From Roseivirga sp. BDSF3-8 (lineage in GTDB: Bacteria; Bacteroidota; Bacteroidia; Cytophagales; Cyclobacteriaceae): a stretch of DNA of 64,000 bases. Below are positions 52,204 to 60,945 of the stretch, one piece after another; within the stretch, counting starts at the first letter, position 1, and each line of letters starts with the position of its first letter. The notes beneath the pieces are model-generated. The model saw only the letters and a list, made by a program, of their open reading frames with translations, did no database searches and was not told the origin of the DNA. The stretch is from the NCBI RefSeq assembly GCF_041449215.1, contig NZ_JBGNFV010000001.1:1587001-1651000 (forward strand), written 5' to 3'. The translations under genes and the position numbers were made by a program.

Positions 52204-53355
52204 ATGAACTCACCCGACCTGAAAAGTAAACTTCCCGATATAGGTACTAGCATTTTTTCTGTCATGTCTGCCATGGCGCAGAAGCATGAGGCGATCAACC
52301 TGAGCCAGGGCTTTCCCGACTTTGAGGTAAGCCCAGAACTGATAGACCGGGTGGCCCACTACATGAAAACGGGCCACAATCAGTACGCTCCCATGCCGGG
52401 AGTGCCTGCCTTACTGGATGCTATTTCGCAAAAGATCAGTGTGTATCTCAGTGTAGCCACTAATCCTTCAGAGGAAATAACGGTGACAGCGGGAGCCACG
52501 GAAGCATTGTATGCGGCCATCAGTGCCTTTGTGAGGCCGGGAGACGAGGTCATCGTGCTGGAACCGGCGTATGACAGCTACGGGCCTGCGATAAGGCTGC
52601 AGGGGGGCAGGCCGGTGTATGTATCTCTCAGGTCGGATACGTTCCGGCCGGACTGGGAGGCGATAGAACGGGCATGTACGGACAGGACGGCTATGATGGT
52701 GATCAACACGCCCCACAATCCTACGGGGAGCGTGTGGGAACCGGAAGACATCCTGCGGCTGGAAAAGCTGGCTGAGAGACATAACCTGATCATACTGAGC
52801 GACGAGGTATACGAGCACATTGTGTTTGATGGCAAAAAGCAGGTAAGCGTACTAAACTCTCCTTCTCTGCGCGCACGAAGCGTAGCGGTGTTCAGCTTCG
52901 GGAAAACGTTCCATGCCACTGGCTGGAAGGTGGGCTATGCGGTGGCCCCTCCTGCCCTGACGCGTGAGTTGCGGAAGATGCACCAGTACCTTACGTTTGC
53001 CGTGAACCGGCCAGTGCAGCATGCCCTTGCTGACTACCTGCAGGAGCCTGCAAACTACATGCATGTAAGCGACATGTACGAGGAGAAACGAAATTACTTT
53101 GCAGAGAAGATGAAGGCTACCAGCTTTAAGCCCATGCCCTGTCAGGGAACTTACTTTGCGGTATACAGCTACGAGGGGCTTTCTGACAAGCCTGAGCGAG
53201 AGATGGCCGAGTGGCTTACTAAGGAAATAGGGGTGGCGACTATTCCTCTCAGCCCGTTTTTTCATGACAACAAGAACAGCCATATGCTTCGCTTTTGCTT
53301 TGCCAAAACGGAGCAGACCCTGGCACAAGCAGCAGAAAGACTATGCAGGATCTGA
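52204..53355 (+). CDS. methionine/glutamine-type PLP aminotransferase (YbdL/KAT-like)
   Basis: A 383-residue class I/II aminotransferase. Visible are LSQGFPDFEVSPEL near 35, GATEALYAAISAFV near 96, the PLP-anchoring NTPHNPTGSVWEPED near 163 (Asn of NPTG) and the PLP lysine in FSFGKTFHATGWKVGYAVAP near 236. The subgroup to which YbdL and kynurenine aminotransferases belong transfers amino groups from methionine, aromatic amino acids or glutamine. Its 3' end overlaps the omega-amidase gene by 13 bases, which supports a glutamine-coupled role: the product 2-ketoglutaramate would be hydrolysed by that amidase. It might also transaminate kynurenine to kynurenate. Confidence 0.9.
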   Translation: MNSPDLKSKLPDIGTSIFSVMSAMAQKHEAINLSQGFPDFEVSPELIDRVAHYMKTGHNQYAPMPGVPALLDAISQKISVYLSVATNPSEEITVTAGATEALYAAISAFVRPGDEVIVLEPAYDSYGPAIRLQGGRPVYVSLRSDTFRPDWEAIERACTDRTAMMVINTPHNPTGSVWEPEDILRLEKLAERHNLIILSDEVYEHIVFDGKKQVSVLNSPSLRARSVAVFSFGKTFHATGWKVGYAVAPPALTRELRKMHQYLTFAVNRPVQHALADYLQEPANYMHVSDMYEEKRNYFAEKMKATSFKPMPCQGTYFAVYSYEGLSDKPEREMAEWLTKEIGVATIPLSPFFHDNKNSHMLRFCFAKTEQTLAQAAERLCRI

Positions 53356-54137
53356 AAATAAGCCTTATTCAAACGCCTCTGCACTGGCATAATACGGAGG
53401 CCAACCTGAACACGCTGGAGGAAAAAATCTGGCAGATAGAGGACAAGGCGGACCTCATCATCTTACCGGAGATGTTCAACAGCGGCTTTACCATGAAGGC
53501 GGAAGAAGTGGCAGAGGTAATGAACCTCACCAGCTTTCGCTGGATGAAGCAGATGGCTGCTCAGTCCGGGGCGGTGGTGACAGGCTCTGTAGTGATCCGG
53601 GATGGGGAAGGTTTTTTTAACCGCCTGATATGGATGCGGCCTGACGGAAGCTTCGAAACGTATGATAAGCGCCACCTGTTCCGTATGGCGGATGAGCACC
53701 ACACGTATACGGCAGGGAAGAAGCGGCTGGTGTGTGAGCTGAAGGGCTGGAAGATATGCCCTATGATCTGCTATGACCTGCGCTTTCCGGTATGGAGCCG
53801 TAACTTATCTGATCGGGAGGGGAAAATGGCATTTGACCTGCTGCTATATGTAGCTAACTGGCCTGCGCCCCGGGTGGGGGCATGGGACATTCTGCTAAAA
53901 GCCCGTGCGGTGGAAAACCTGTGCTACACGGCGGGTGTGAACCGTATTGGTGAAGACGGCAACGGGGTGCCCTACTCTGGCCATTCCGGTGTGTATGACC
54001 CTAAGGGGGAAACGGTGATCTTTATGGAGGACAGGGAGGATGTGGCTACGGTAACCCTAAGTGGCAGCGAGCTGCAACGGTACCGGGACAAGTTCCCTGC
54101 TTACCTGGATGCTGACGATTTTACTTTATCTATCTGA
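53343..54137 (+). CDS. nitrilase-superfamily omega-amidase (YafV-like)
   Basis: A 264-residue carbon-nitrogen hydrolase. The catalytic triad is visible: Glu in LPEMFNSGF (about 42), Lys in YDKRHLFRM near 107 and Cys in CPMICYDLRFPVWSR near 143. The start ATG at 53343 lies within the end of the aminotransferase gene; a longer in-frame start from 53295 is rejected as it would overlap even more. Omega-amidases of the YafV/Nit2 type hydrolyse 2-oxoglutaramate or 2-oxosuccinamate. Coupling with the preceding aminotransferase matches the glutamine transaminase/omega-amidase pathway. Ends convergent with the small gene at 54126. Confidence 0.9.
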   Translation: MQDLKISLIQTPLHWHNTEANLNTLEEKIWQIEDKADLIILPEMFNSGFTMKAEEVAEVMNLTSFRWMKQMAAQSGAVVTGSVVIRDGEGFFNRLIWMRPDGSFETYDKRHLFRMADEHHTYTAGKKRLVCELKGWKICPMICYDLRFPVWSRNLSDREGKMAFDLLLYVANWPAPRVGAWDILLKARAVENLCYTAGVNRIGEDGNGVPYSGHSGVYDPKGETVIFMEDREDVATVTLSGSELQRYRDKFPAYLDADDFTLSI

Positions 54138-54518
54138 GGGACTAAGCCACTTTTTTAGCAAGGTGGCTGGCTCCACTCCTTCAGGCGGCACGTTCGCACC
54201 CAGCGGGCCGCTCATGCGCTCAAGCATCGGGTGATGTCCTCTTATGTACATCATTTTATCTTTCTTCACAGCTAGCAGCCCGGAAAGAACAGGCCTTACA
54301 ACCCCCAATGCCTCCTGTTCGCTTCCGGCAGCTTCCACCCACACGAAGAGAGAGGATGCCTGCTGTACCAGGCGGGTGGCGTACCCGGCCATTGGCTCGC
54401 CGGAGTGGTTGTCAAACTCAAAGATATCTGCTTTTTCTTCACAGCCGGCAAAGGGGTGTCCGTAGCAGACCTTAGCTGGCGGTGCTACCTGCACATACAG
54501 TACGAGTGGCTTACTCAT
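54126..54518 (-). CDS. hypothetical protein, 130 residues
   Basis: A small protein I do not recognise. It contains CYGHPFAGCEEKADIFEF and a mixed alpha/beta composition but no signal peptide. Two cysteines (near 18 and 26) may form a disulfide or bind metal. The ATG at 54518 overlaps the stop of the upstream FG-GAP gene by 8 bases, and its 3' end overlaps the omega-amidase by 12 bases on the opposite strand. It is therefore probably translated from the same transcript as the FG-GAP protein. It might be an accessory to that secreted protein, but that is only positional. Confidence 0.6.
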   Translation of the reverse strand: MSKPLVLYVQVAPPAKVCYGHPFAGCEEKADIFEFDNHSGEPMAGYATRLVQQASSLFVWVEAAGSEQEALGVVRPVLSGLLAVKKDKMMYIRGHHPMLERMSGPLGANVPPEGVEPATLLKKWLSPSDR

Positions 54519-56706
54519 ATTTCAGAAACTTCTCTATGGCGACTTCTTCATTGGTTCTGGCGCGCACAAAGTACAGGCCATCGGGCAGGAGGTTTACCGG
54601 CAGCAGGTTTATATCATTGGCCGACACCTGATAGTCGCCCAGTACTTCACGCCCGGCGGCATCCATAATGTCTATGATGCAGGTCTGGCTGGCTCTGATA
54701 CGAATGAAACCGGCACGGGCAGGATTGGGAAAGGCCTGTACGGTCAGTGGACCGGACGATCCCGGCTCGCTGCTTTCAAGACGGTTTTGGAGGCGGGTGA
54801 ACCCTCCGCGTGCGGTTGCTACCATCAGGCCTGGCAGGTCCGCTGAATTGTCTCCTGCAAGCCAGCTACGGTTATCTGTACGGACGAGGCGTACTTCTCC
54901 CGCTTCGGCTGGCTCTGCTACAGGTAATGCTGAGATGGAGGAGGGAGTATAATTGCGGTAATCACTATAGTACGTGAGGTGCCCACTGAAGTCGGCGACG
55001 ATCATGTCCCGCGCCCCATCGCCGTTAAAATCGGCAAAGGCCATGTGGGGCCTTGAGCGGGTGGCGTCGTCATCTATGTTCAGGAAGGGATCAGCCTGAA
55101 GCTGAAAAGCGCCTCCGGTATTACGGTAATAAGCAACACTGCCAAACTGCCTGCCTACGATAAGGTCATCCAGGCCATCACTGTCCACATCTTCAAGTGC
55201 AAAGGTGGTATTAAAGCCCGCCTCTGCGCTAAGCTCTCTTGCCAGGGCGAGGTCAAATGAGAAGTTGCTCTCAGTGGCAGGTACGTAGTATAATTTGGTA
55301 ACAAAGCCGGTGGTGTCACTGGCCATAAATACCAGGTCGGCCAGCCCATCGTCATTCACCCTCCCACTGGCAATTTTAAGGTTTCGAACGCCCAGCGAGG
55401 AAAAGCCCAGGTAGTCATCATCAATGAGCCGGTAAGTAGTCCCCCCTGCTTCAGTATTATTTTGGAAAAGGGAAACGGTGGAGACAAAGGCTCCGTCGTG
55501 CATAGTACCGTAGCTTGCTGCCAAAAGGTCCTGGTCACCATCGCCATCTACGTCTGCGAGCATAATGGTGGCTTGTTCGCCGAGGTCGACCATCTCTCCC
55601 TGCAAAAACTCTTTGGTTTGGAGGCTGAGTTCCTCTCCTTGTATACTGTACAGCCAGTTGCTCTGGCGATAGGCTGCATTTACTTCTATCCGGCGTGGAA
55701 GGCCGGAGGACACGATTAATTCTTTTACTCCATCACCGTCCAGATCTTCCACGTAGCCTGAGGGGTAAAAGCCGGGCCTGGCCGGTGTGTCCCGTGGGAA
55801 TGTGGTGGTAAAGCTATCGAAGCGGGCGGTGGCTGTGGTACCCACATTTTCCAGGTAGTAAAATACCTGGCAGGTTTCGTCGCCAAGCATGAGGTCTTTG
55901 TCGCCGTCACCGTCAAAATCTGCGGTAGTCAGCGATTTGCCCCCGGCGTGCTGCAGCCTGGCTCCCTGTCTCCCATCGGAGGGAGCACATGCCTGCTCAA
56001 ATGCCAGCACACCACAGGTACATTCACGAACGCCTCCCCACTCACGGGTTTCACGCCGGAAACGTAGGCTACCGCAATTTCCGCTTGTTTCTACACTCAG
56101 GTTACGGTTATAGTTGATGGTAGTGCCTGTGCTAAAATCAAACACGAGGATGTCGGGGTCACCATCCCCATCAATATCATCTATAGCCGGCAGGTCTGCG
56201 CTGGTGGCAGGTATGACAAAGTCACCGCTCTGAGTTTCTGTCCTCAGGGTTTCCTGCTTCTCCCAGGTGATGCTACCACTAGCCTGTGGTATATTGAGGT
56301 AAACATCAATACCAAAGCCGGCACTTGTGACAAGGTCTTTACGGCCATCACAATTCATATCTCTGAGGAGGACCCAGTAGCGCAGGTCTGCAGGGAAGAG
56401 GTGCTCATACTGCGGAGCGTACTGCCACTGGTCTCCGCTACGCAGAAAAGTGAGCAGTCTGTCTGCGGTGCGGTCAAAGAGGACCAGGTCCTGAATGCCA
56501 TCTGCATTAAGATCGATGGTGCTGTACTGGGGGGCATTGAGTCCACCGGATAGCCCGTGCCGGAGAGCCCGTCCTTCCGTATTGAGAAAGCGGGGAGTGG
56601 TGTCGTACCCAAACAGGGGTTGCTGGCCGTGAGCTGTATAAAATGACAGGCTAAGCAGCATACTGAAAAGAAGGACACAACTACGCATAGGCAAAAAAAC
56701 TTTCAT
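54511..56706 (-). CDS. FG-GAP/VCBS repeat protein with T9SS sorting domain
   Basis: A 731-residue secreted protein. Starting at the ATG at 56706 gives a short N-terminus before a signal peptide (SCVLLFSMLLSLSFYTAHGQ); the ATG at 56688 is an alternative. A long in-frame extension to 56859 is rejected. The body has about nine FG-GAP-type calcium-binding motifs of the form D-x-D/N-x-D-G, for example DLNADGIQDL, DIDGDGDPDI, DFDGDGDKDL, DVDGDGDQDL and DFNGDGARDM, which would form a beta-propeller. The last about 80 residues (PNPARAGFIRI, GLYFVRARTNE, VAIEKFLKYE) are a T9SS type A sorting domain, so it is exported to the surface or medium. Ligand unknown. Confidence 0.9.
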   Translation of the reverse strand: MKVFLPMRSCVLLFSMLLSLSFYTAHGQQPLFGYDTTPRFLNTEGRALRHGLSGGLNAPQYSTIDLNADGIQDLVLFDRTADRLLTFLRSGDQWQYAPQYEHLFPADLRYWVLLRDMNCDGRKDLVTSAGFGIDVYLNIPQASGSITWEKQETLRTETQSGDFVIPATSADLPAIDDIDGDGDPDILVFDFSTGTTINYNRNLSVETSGNCGSLRFRRETREWGGVRECTCGVLAFEQACAPSDGRQGARLQHAGGKSLTTADFDGDGDKDLMLGDETCQVFYYLENVGTTATARFDSFTTTFPRDTPARPGFYPSGYVEDLDGDGVKELIVSSGLPRRIEVNAAYRQSNWLYSIQGEELSLQTKEFLQGEMVDLGEQATIMLADVDGDGDQDLLAASYGTMHDGAFVSTVSLFQNNTEAGGTTYRLIDDDYLGFSSLGVRNLKIASGRVNDDGLADLVFMASDTTGFVTKLYYVPATESNFSFDLALARELSAEAGFNTTFALEDVDSDGLDDLIVGRQFGSVAYYRNTGGAFQLQADPFLNIDDDATRSRPHMAFADFNGDGARDMIVADFSGHLTYYSDYRNYTPSSISALPVAEPAEAGEVRLVRTDNRSWLAGDNSADLPGLMVATARGGFTRLQNRLESSEPGSSGPLTVQAFPNPARAGFIRIRASQTCIIDIMDAAGREVLGDYQVSANDINLLPVNLLPDGLYFVRARTNEEVAIEKFLKYE

Positions 56707-56835
56707 GTAAATGACACCTGAAAAGGGGTGTTCCCATAGGGGGGAATGAAATTTTCGGGTGGAGTAGGTGTATGTAAATTCATATTCCTTTAACGGGTCT
56801 TTACCTGAATGGGTATCTAAACTTATATTGCCATC

Positions 56836-58131
56836 ATGATGGAAACGCTCTATACCCATTTTTTGAATAGCACAGGTGTCAGTACGGACACCCGCCAGAT
56901 CCGGGAAGGCAACTTATTCTTTGCTCTGAAGGGTCCTAACTTTAACGCCAATGTCTTTGCCGGGGATGCCCTGGACAAGGGGGCTGCCCTGGCGGTAATT
57001 GATGACGAAGCTTATGCCAAAGATAGCAGATATCTGGTAGTGGACGATGTACTGGGAACTTTACAGGGGCTGGCCCGCCACCACCGCCGCCAACTTGAGG
57101 TACCGGTGATAGGCCTGACGGGTAGTAATGGTAAGACGACCACAAAGGAACTGATAAGGGAGGTGCTGAAGGCGAAATATGTTGTGTATGCTACGGAGGG
57201 CAACCTGAATAATCATATAGGGGTGCCTTTGACGCTGCTGAGGGTGCCGAAGGGAACGGAAATAGTGGTGGTGGAAATGGGGGCGAATAAGGTGGGTGAC
57301 ATCCGTGAGCTATGTGAAATAGCTGAGCCTACACATGGTCTGATAACGAATATTGGGCGGGCTCACCTGGAGGGCTTTGGTGGCATAGAGGGGGTACTGC
57401 GGGGCAAAACTGAGCTTTTTGATTTTTTACTGAAAAATAAGGGGCAGGTATTCATTAATACGCAGGATGAAAAGCTGAAGCATATGGTCAAGCGCTTTCA
57501 GGATAAGCAGGCCCTAACCTACCCGGGAGAGGAAGACTATTACCACTGTAGCCTGAGCGGCGAAGCTCCTTATATAAAGATACGTACTGAAGGGGGACTT
57601 GAGGTTGAAACGAACCTTATCGGCTCTTATAATTTTGGTAATGTGGCGGTGGCTCTTTGCCTGGGTAAATATTTTGAGGTACCTGAAAAGGATGCGGCGG
57701 AAAACCTGGGAGCCTACATCCCTTCTATGAATCGCTCACAGATAGTGACGAGGGGTAAGAGCCGGATCATTATGGATGCCTATAATGCTAACCCCGACTC
57801 TATGAGGGCGGCCCTGACGAATCTGTCGGCCATGCCGGGCGACAGGAAGGGGGCTATCCTGGCGGACATGTTTGAGCTGGGGCCGGAAAGTGAGGATAGA
57901 CACCGTGAAATAGGGGAAATGTTGAAACTCCTGGGAATAGAAGAGGTTATGCTATGCGGTGAGGCTATGGCGGCTGCGGCTGAGGAGGTGCCGGGTGCGC
58001 ACTATTTCAAGACGCGTGAAGGGCTGGCGGATTTTCTGAAGACGCACACCTTTGATAATGTGACTTTACTGGTCAAAGGCAGCCGCGGCATGAAGCTTGA
58101 ATCCATTACTGAACACATAAATGCCCGATAA
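56836..58131 (+). CDS. murF: UDP-N-acetylmuramoyl-tripeptide--D-Ala-D-Ala ligase
   Basis: A 431-residue Mur ligase adding D-Ala-D-Ala to the peptidoglycan precursor in the cytoplasm. The P-loop is LTGSNGKTTTKELI (about 94-107), with NLNNHIGVPLTLL near 123, EMGANKVGDI near 149 and ITNIGRAHLEGFG near 173. DAYNANPDSMRAAL near 313 and LLVKGSRGMKLE near the C-terminus also match MurF. The start has tandem ATGs at 56836 and 56839. Divergent from the FG-GAP gene, it is followed 3 bases later by the DUF2461 gene. No other mur gene is nearby, so it is outside the dcw cluster. Confidence 0.97.
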   Translation: MMETLYTHFLNSTGVSTDTRQIREGNLFFALKGPNFNANVFAGDALDKGAALAVIDDEAYAKDSRYLVVDDVLGTLQGLARHHRRQLEVPVIGLTGSNGKTTTKELIREVLKAKYVVYATEGNLNNHIGVPLTLLRVPKGTEIVVVEMGANKVGDIRELCEIAEPTHGLITNIGRAHLEGFGGIEGVLRGKTELFDFLLKNKGQVFINTQDEKLKHMVKRFQDKQALTYPGEEDYYHCSLSGEAPYIKIRTEGGLEVETNLIGSYNFGNVAVALCLGKYFEVPEKDAAENLGAYIPSMNRSQIVTRGKSRIIMDAYNANPDSMRAALTNLSAMPGDRKGAILADMFELGPESEDRHREIGEMLKLLGIEEVMLCGEAMAAAAEEVPGAHYFKTREGLADFLKTHTFDNVTLLVKGSRGMKLESITEHINAR

Positions 58132-58134
58132 CCG

Positions 58135-58794
58135 ATGAATACTGCGCTGATACTGGACTTTTTGTCTGAACTGGAAAAAAATAATTCAAAGGAATGGATG
58201 GACGCTAACCGGGAGTGGTATGAAGAGGCCCGGGAGGAGTTTAAAAAACTGGTGGGGTATCTGCTGGAGGAAATGGCCTCTTTTGATGAGGGGCTGCGGA
58301 CGGTAACGCCGAAGGAAAGTATATTCCGGATAAACAGGGACATACGCTTTAGTAAGGACAAACGACCTTACAAAAATAACTTCGGGGCTTTTATGGCTGA
58401 GGGTGGCCGTAAAACGCCGGGAGCGGGGTATTATCTACACATGCAGGCGGGCAATGAAAGCTTTGCGGGGGGTGGTATATATATGCCTCCGTCTCCTCTG
58501 CTGGCTAAGATCCGGCAAGAGGTGGACTACAATGCGGGTGAGCTGAAGAGGATTGTGGAGGAGCCGGAGTTTCGCAGTACGTTTGGCGCTATCAAAGGTG
58601 AGAAATTAAAGACGGCGCCTAAGGGGTACCCTAAGGATCACCCTAATATTGACTTGCTAAGGCTAAAGAGCTTTGTGGTGACGAAGGGGCTATCTGATGA
58701 GGAGCTGCGCTCACAAAATATTCACGAATACCTGGTGGGTATTTTTCGTACGCAGCGTGCGTTTAATGACTACCTGAATGTAGCGATAAGTTGA
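58135..58794 (+). CDS. DUF2461 family protein
   Basis: A 219-residue soluble protein of the DUF2461 family (TIGR02453). Family-typical pieces are LEKNNSKEWMDANREWYEEA near 15, RDIRFSKDKRPYKNNFGAFM near 68, GYYLHMQAGNESFAGGGIYM near 95 and the later PKGYPKDHPNIDLLRLKSFV. The biochemical activity is not established. It is co-transcribed with murF in this window (3-base gap). Confidence 0.92.
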   Translation: MNTALILDFLSELEKNNSKEWMDANREWYEEAREEFKKLVGYLLEEMASFDEGLRTVTPKESIFRINRDIRFSKDKRPYKNNFGAFMAEGGRKTPGAGYYLHMQAGNESFAGGGIYMPPSPLLAKIRQEVDYNAGELKRIVEEPEFRSTFGAIKGEKLKTAPKGYPKDHPNIDLLRLKSFVVTKGLSDEELRSQNIHEYLVGIFRTQRAFNDYLNVAIS

Positions 58795-58827
58795 CGAAGC
58801 TTATCCATTCGTCTACGAAAAGGTAGT

Positions 58828-58858
58828 ATTCACAGACAAAAGTAAACAATTCACAGAC
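58828..58858. repeat. direct repeat ATTCACAGAC, 21 bases apart
   Basis: Two identical decamers ATTCACAGAC at 58828-58837 and 58849-58858, spaced exactly 21 bases start to start (two helical turns), in the 284-bp gap before the second T9SS cargo gene. Possible binding sites for a regulator on one face of the DNA; the remainder of the gap is AT-rich. Confidence 0.4.
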
Positions 58859-59051
58859 TATCTTTCAATAAATCCTCATATCTCCACGTTTAGTGGAATT
58901 ATATTAACAGTTTTAATCAACTTCTATTTTCTATTAGAACCTAAACAGCCATTTTAAGTGGAACATTAGATTTCTTTTGATAAAGAAACATTAAAACCTT
59001 ACACCTTCAAATCCCTTTCATATCTTATTACCGGGTTTTTCGCATATGCTG

Positions 59052-59059
59052 TAGGTTTG
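59052..59059 (+). promoter_or_regulatory. candidate -7 box (TAGGTTTG)
   Basis: Exact TAnnTTTG match 19 bases upstream of the ATG of the T9SS cargo gene. The -33 element is weak. Confidence 0.45.
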
Positions 59060-59078
59060 TATAAAACAAACAGCTAGT

Positions 59079-59744
59079 ATGGGAAAATCATTTTACACTC
59101 TTCTTATTCTATTGGTTTTCAGTGTCTTTACAGCGAAGCCTGTGCGTGGAGAAGGCATCAGGGGGCCATTGCAGGTATATGCGGAAAGCCTGGCCCTGTC
59201 GGGTACTTCACTAGAAAATGGTACAGAGATTAACTGGTCATCCACTCAGGAGTATTATGTGGTTAAATTTGTCATACAAAGGGCGGATCATTCCTTAAAT
59301 TTCAGAGACTACTTTGAAGTAACGGCAAGCAATGAGGATGCACAAAACCATTATCAGCACCTTGACCCTTACCCCCGGACGATCAACTATTACCGCATAA
59401 AGGTGGTGAATGTGGACGGGGAAGAGGCTTTTTCCAAAACTATCCATGTTAGTCGCGGAGAGGAAATTGCCCGACCTGATGAACTATCGGAGGGGGTGGT
59501 AATATACCCAAATCCTGCACCCGTATATGGTAAGGTGAACCTAAGGCTTGATAAGCCAGGTAACATTAACAGGATATCACTAAGTAAATATGACGGTGAC
59601 GATGCTCCTTCGGTCTTAATAGGTGAATCCGGCTACCGTAATCAAGTGGAGTTTATCTTACCGGAAAGTACTACGCCTGGCATTTATCTGCTTCACTGCC
59701 AGATAGATGGCAACAGGATTTGCAAAAAACTGGTAATAGACTAA
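59079..59744 (+). CDS. secreted protein with T9SS type A sorting domain
   Basis: A 221-residue exported protein. A signal peptide (about 1-24, FYTLLILLVFSVFTAKPVRG) precedes a beta domain of Fn3-like type (about 35-128; LSGTSLENGTEINWSSTQE, then NYYRIKVVNVDGEEAFSKTI), the usual stalk before a sorting domain. The C-terminal about 80 residues (YPNPAPVYGKVNLRL to ICKKLVID) are a T9SS type A sorting domain. With so little else, it may be a minimal adhesin-like or matrix protein. It has its own promoter and terminator, between DUF2461 and the phytochrome operon. Confidence 0.85.
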   Translation: MGKSFYTLLILLVFSVFTAKPVRGEGIRGPLQVYAESLALSGTSLENGTEINWSSTQEYYVVKFVIQRADHSLNFRDYFEVTASNEDAQNHYQHLDPYPRTINYYRIKVVNVDGEEAFSKTIHVSRGEEIARPDELSEGVVIYPNPAPVYGKVNLRLDKPGNINRISLSKYDGDDAPSVLIGESGYRNQVEFILPESTTPGIYLLHCQIDGNRICKKLVID

Positions 59745-59781
59745 AATAAGCGATAATTCCTGTTTCTCAATAGATGTTGAT

Positions 59782-59814
59782 TACCCGGTGGGATGTGTAT
59801 CCCCCGGGTATTTT
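59782..59814. terminator. intrinsic terminator between convergent genes
   Basis: Stem of about 12 bp with one bulge, TACCCGGTGGGAT / ATCCCCCGGGTA, around a GTGT loop and followed by TTTT, between the T9SS cargo gene and the end of the kinase gene. Confidence 0.85.
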
Positions 59815-59817
59815 GTA

Positions 59818-60945
59818 TCAGGCCTGTCCTTTAAGAGACAATTCGTTTTCCTGCAGATCTTCGAATGTGATTTTAAAGGTGGTGCCTTTTCCTTCCTCAC
59901 TGGTAACGAGAATACTACCGCCCTGAACCTCTATCATGGCTTTTATAATATAGAGACCTATACCGGTGCCCTCTATTTCCAGGCTGGTATGGAAGCGGCT
60001 AAAGGGCTCGAACAGCTTTTTGCCAACTTTATTCATATCCATTCCAATGCCATTATCAGAGAAGATAAGCATACTTTTATCCTTTTCTTTATATAGCTCG
60101 AGGCCTATATGAAGGGGTTTTTGGTGATCCCGGTATTTGATGCTGTTACTGAGCAGATTTTGAAGTATGCTTCTGAGAATGAAAGGTGTAAAAAATAGCC
60201 TTGGCTGCTTAAAGGATTCGTTAAATGTGACGTCAATATCGTAGAGATGCTCTGTATAGTACTTTTTGAGATTGTGCCAGAGGTCTCTTACTTCTACCCA
60301 TTCCCGGAGGTCATTGGTCCGTTCATTAACCTGCAGTACTTCATTAAATCCTTCGATGGTGGAATTCATCTGGGCGAGGGACTTCTGCATTATGCCCAGC
60401 AGCTTTTCTACTTCAGTATGGGCTATTTGATGCTCGCTGATAAGCTTCATGCAGATGCGCAGGTTACTAAGGGGGGAGCGAATATCGTGGGTGAGGGCAT
60501 AGGTAAGGTCCTCTACCCTGCGCTTACTCTGAGTCAGCTCTTCGTTAGTTTTAAGCAGCTCCTTCTTAAGCCTGCTGCGCTCAGCGGCAAAGGTCACTGT
60601 TTTATACAATAACTCTTCGGAGAGCATGTTTTTCACCAGGAAGTCCTCAGCCCCCTGGTTTATCGCCTGCAGGGCCAGCTCCATGTCGTGCATACCGGTA
60701 AGTATGACTATAGGCAAAAAGGGATTATGTAACTGAATGGCTTCAAGGCCTTCCAGCCCCTGACTATCCGGCAGGGAGAGGTCCAATAAAAGACAACCGG
60801 GTGTAGTGGTCTGCAGGGCGTGGAGCACATCGGATATTCTCACAAATGCTTTTGTGCTACAATAACCCGCAAGCATTTCTTCAATGATCACCGTATCGGC
60901 AGGGCTGTCTTCTACCAGCCACACATCAGGTAGGTGTTTGATCAC
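59818..60945 (-). CDS. receiver domain-histidine kinase of the phytochrome operon
   Basis: A 375-residue protein with unusual order: an N-terminal receiver (about 5-122, DVWLVEDSPADTV, phospho-Asp in LLLDLSLPDSQG) followed by a histidine kinase (His in THDIRSPLSNLR near 172, N box NLLSNSIKYRDH near 276, G boxes DNGIGMD and GTGIGLYII). It has no membrane segment, so it is cytoplasmic. The GTG at 60945 is preferred: a longer frame to 61029 would overlap the upstream receiver gene by over 100 bases. It overlaps that gene by 20 bases. In the operon with bphP, it likely takes phosphoryl groups from the phytochrome via the receiver proteins. Confidence 0.9.
   Translation of the reverse strand: MIKHLPDVWLVEDSPADTVIIEEMLAGYCSTKAFVRISDVLHALQTTTPGCLLLDLSLPDSQGLEGLEAIQLHNPFLPIVILTGMHDMELALQAINQGAEDFLVKNMLSEELLYKTVTFAAERSRLKKELLKTNEELTQSKRRVEDLTYALTHDIRSPLSNLRICMKLISEHQIAHTEVEKLLGIMQKSLAQMNSTIEGFNEVLQVNERTNDLREWVEVRDLWHNLKKYYTEHLYDIDVTFNESFKQPRLFFTPFILRSILQNLLSNSIKYRDHQKPLHIGLELYKEKDKSMLIFSDNGIGMDMNKVGKKLFEPFSRFHTSLEIEGTGIGLYIIKAMIEVQGGSILVTSEEGKGTTFKITFEDLQENELSLKGQA

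Noticed and set aside
54511-56706. Repetitive D-x-D-x-D-G segments suspected as DNA repeats
   Set aside because: They are protein-level FG-GAP repeats with different DNA sequences, not a repeat array or CRISPR.
56707-56859. N-terminal extension of the FG-GAP protein
   Set aside because: It overlaps the divergent murF gene and precedes a good signal peptide; the ATG at 56706 is preferred.
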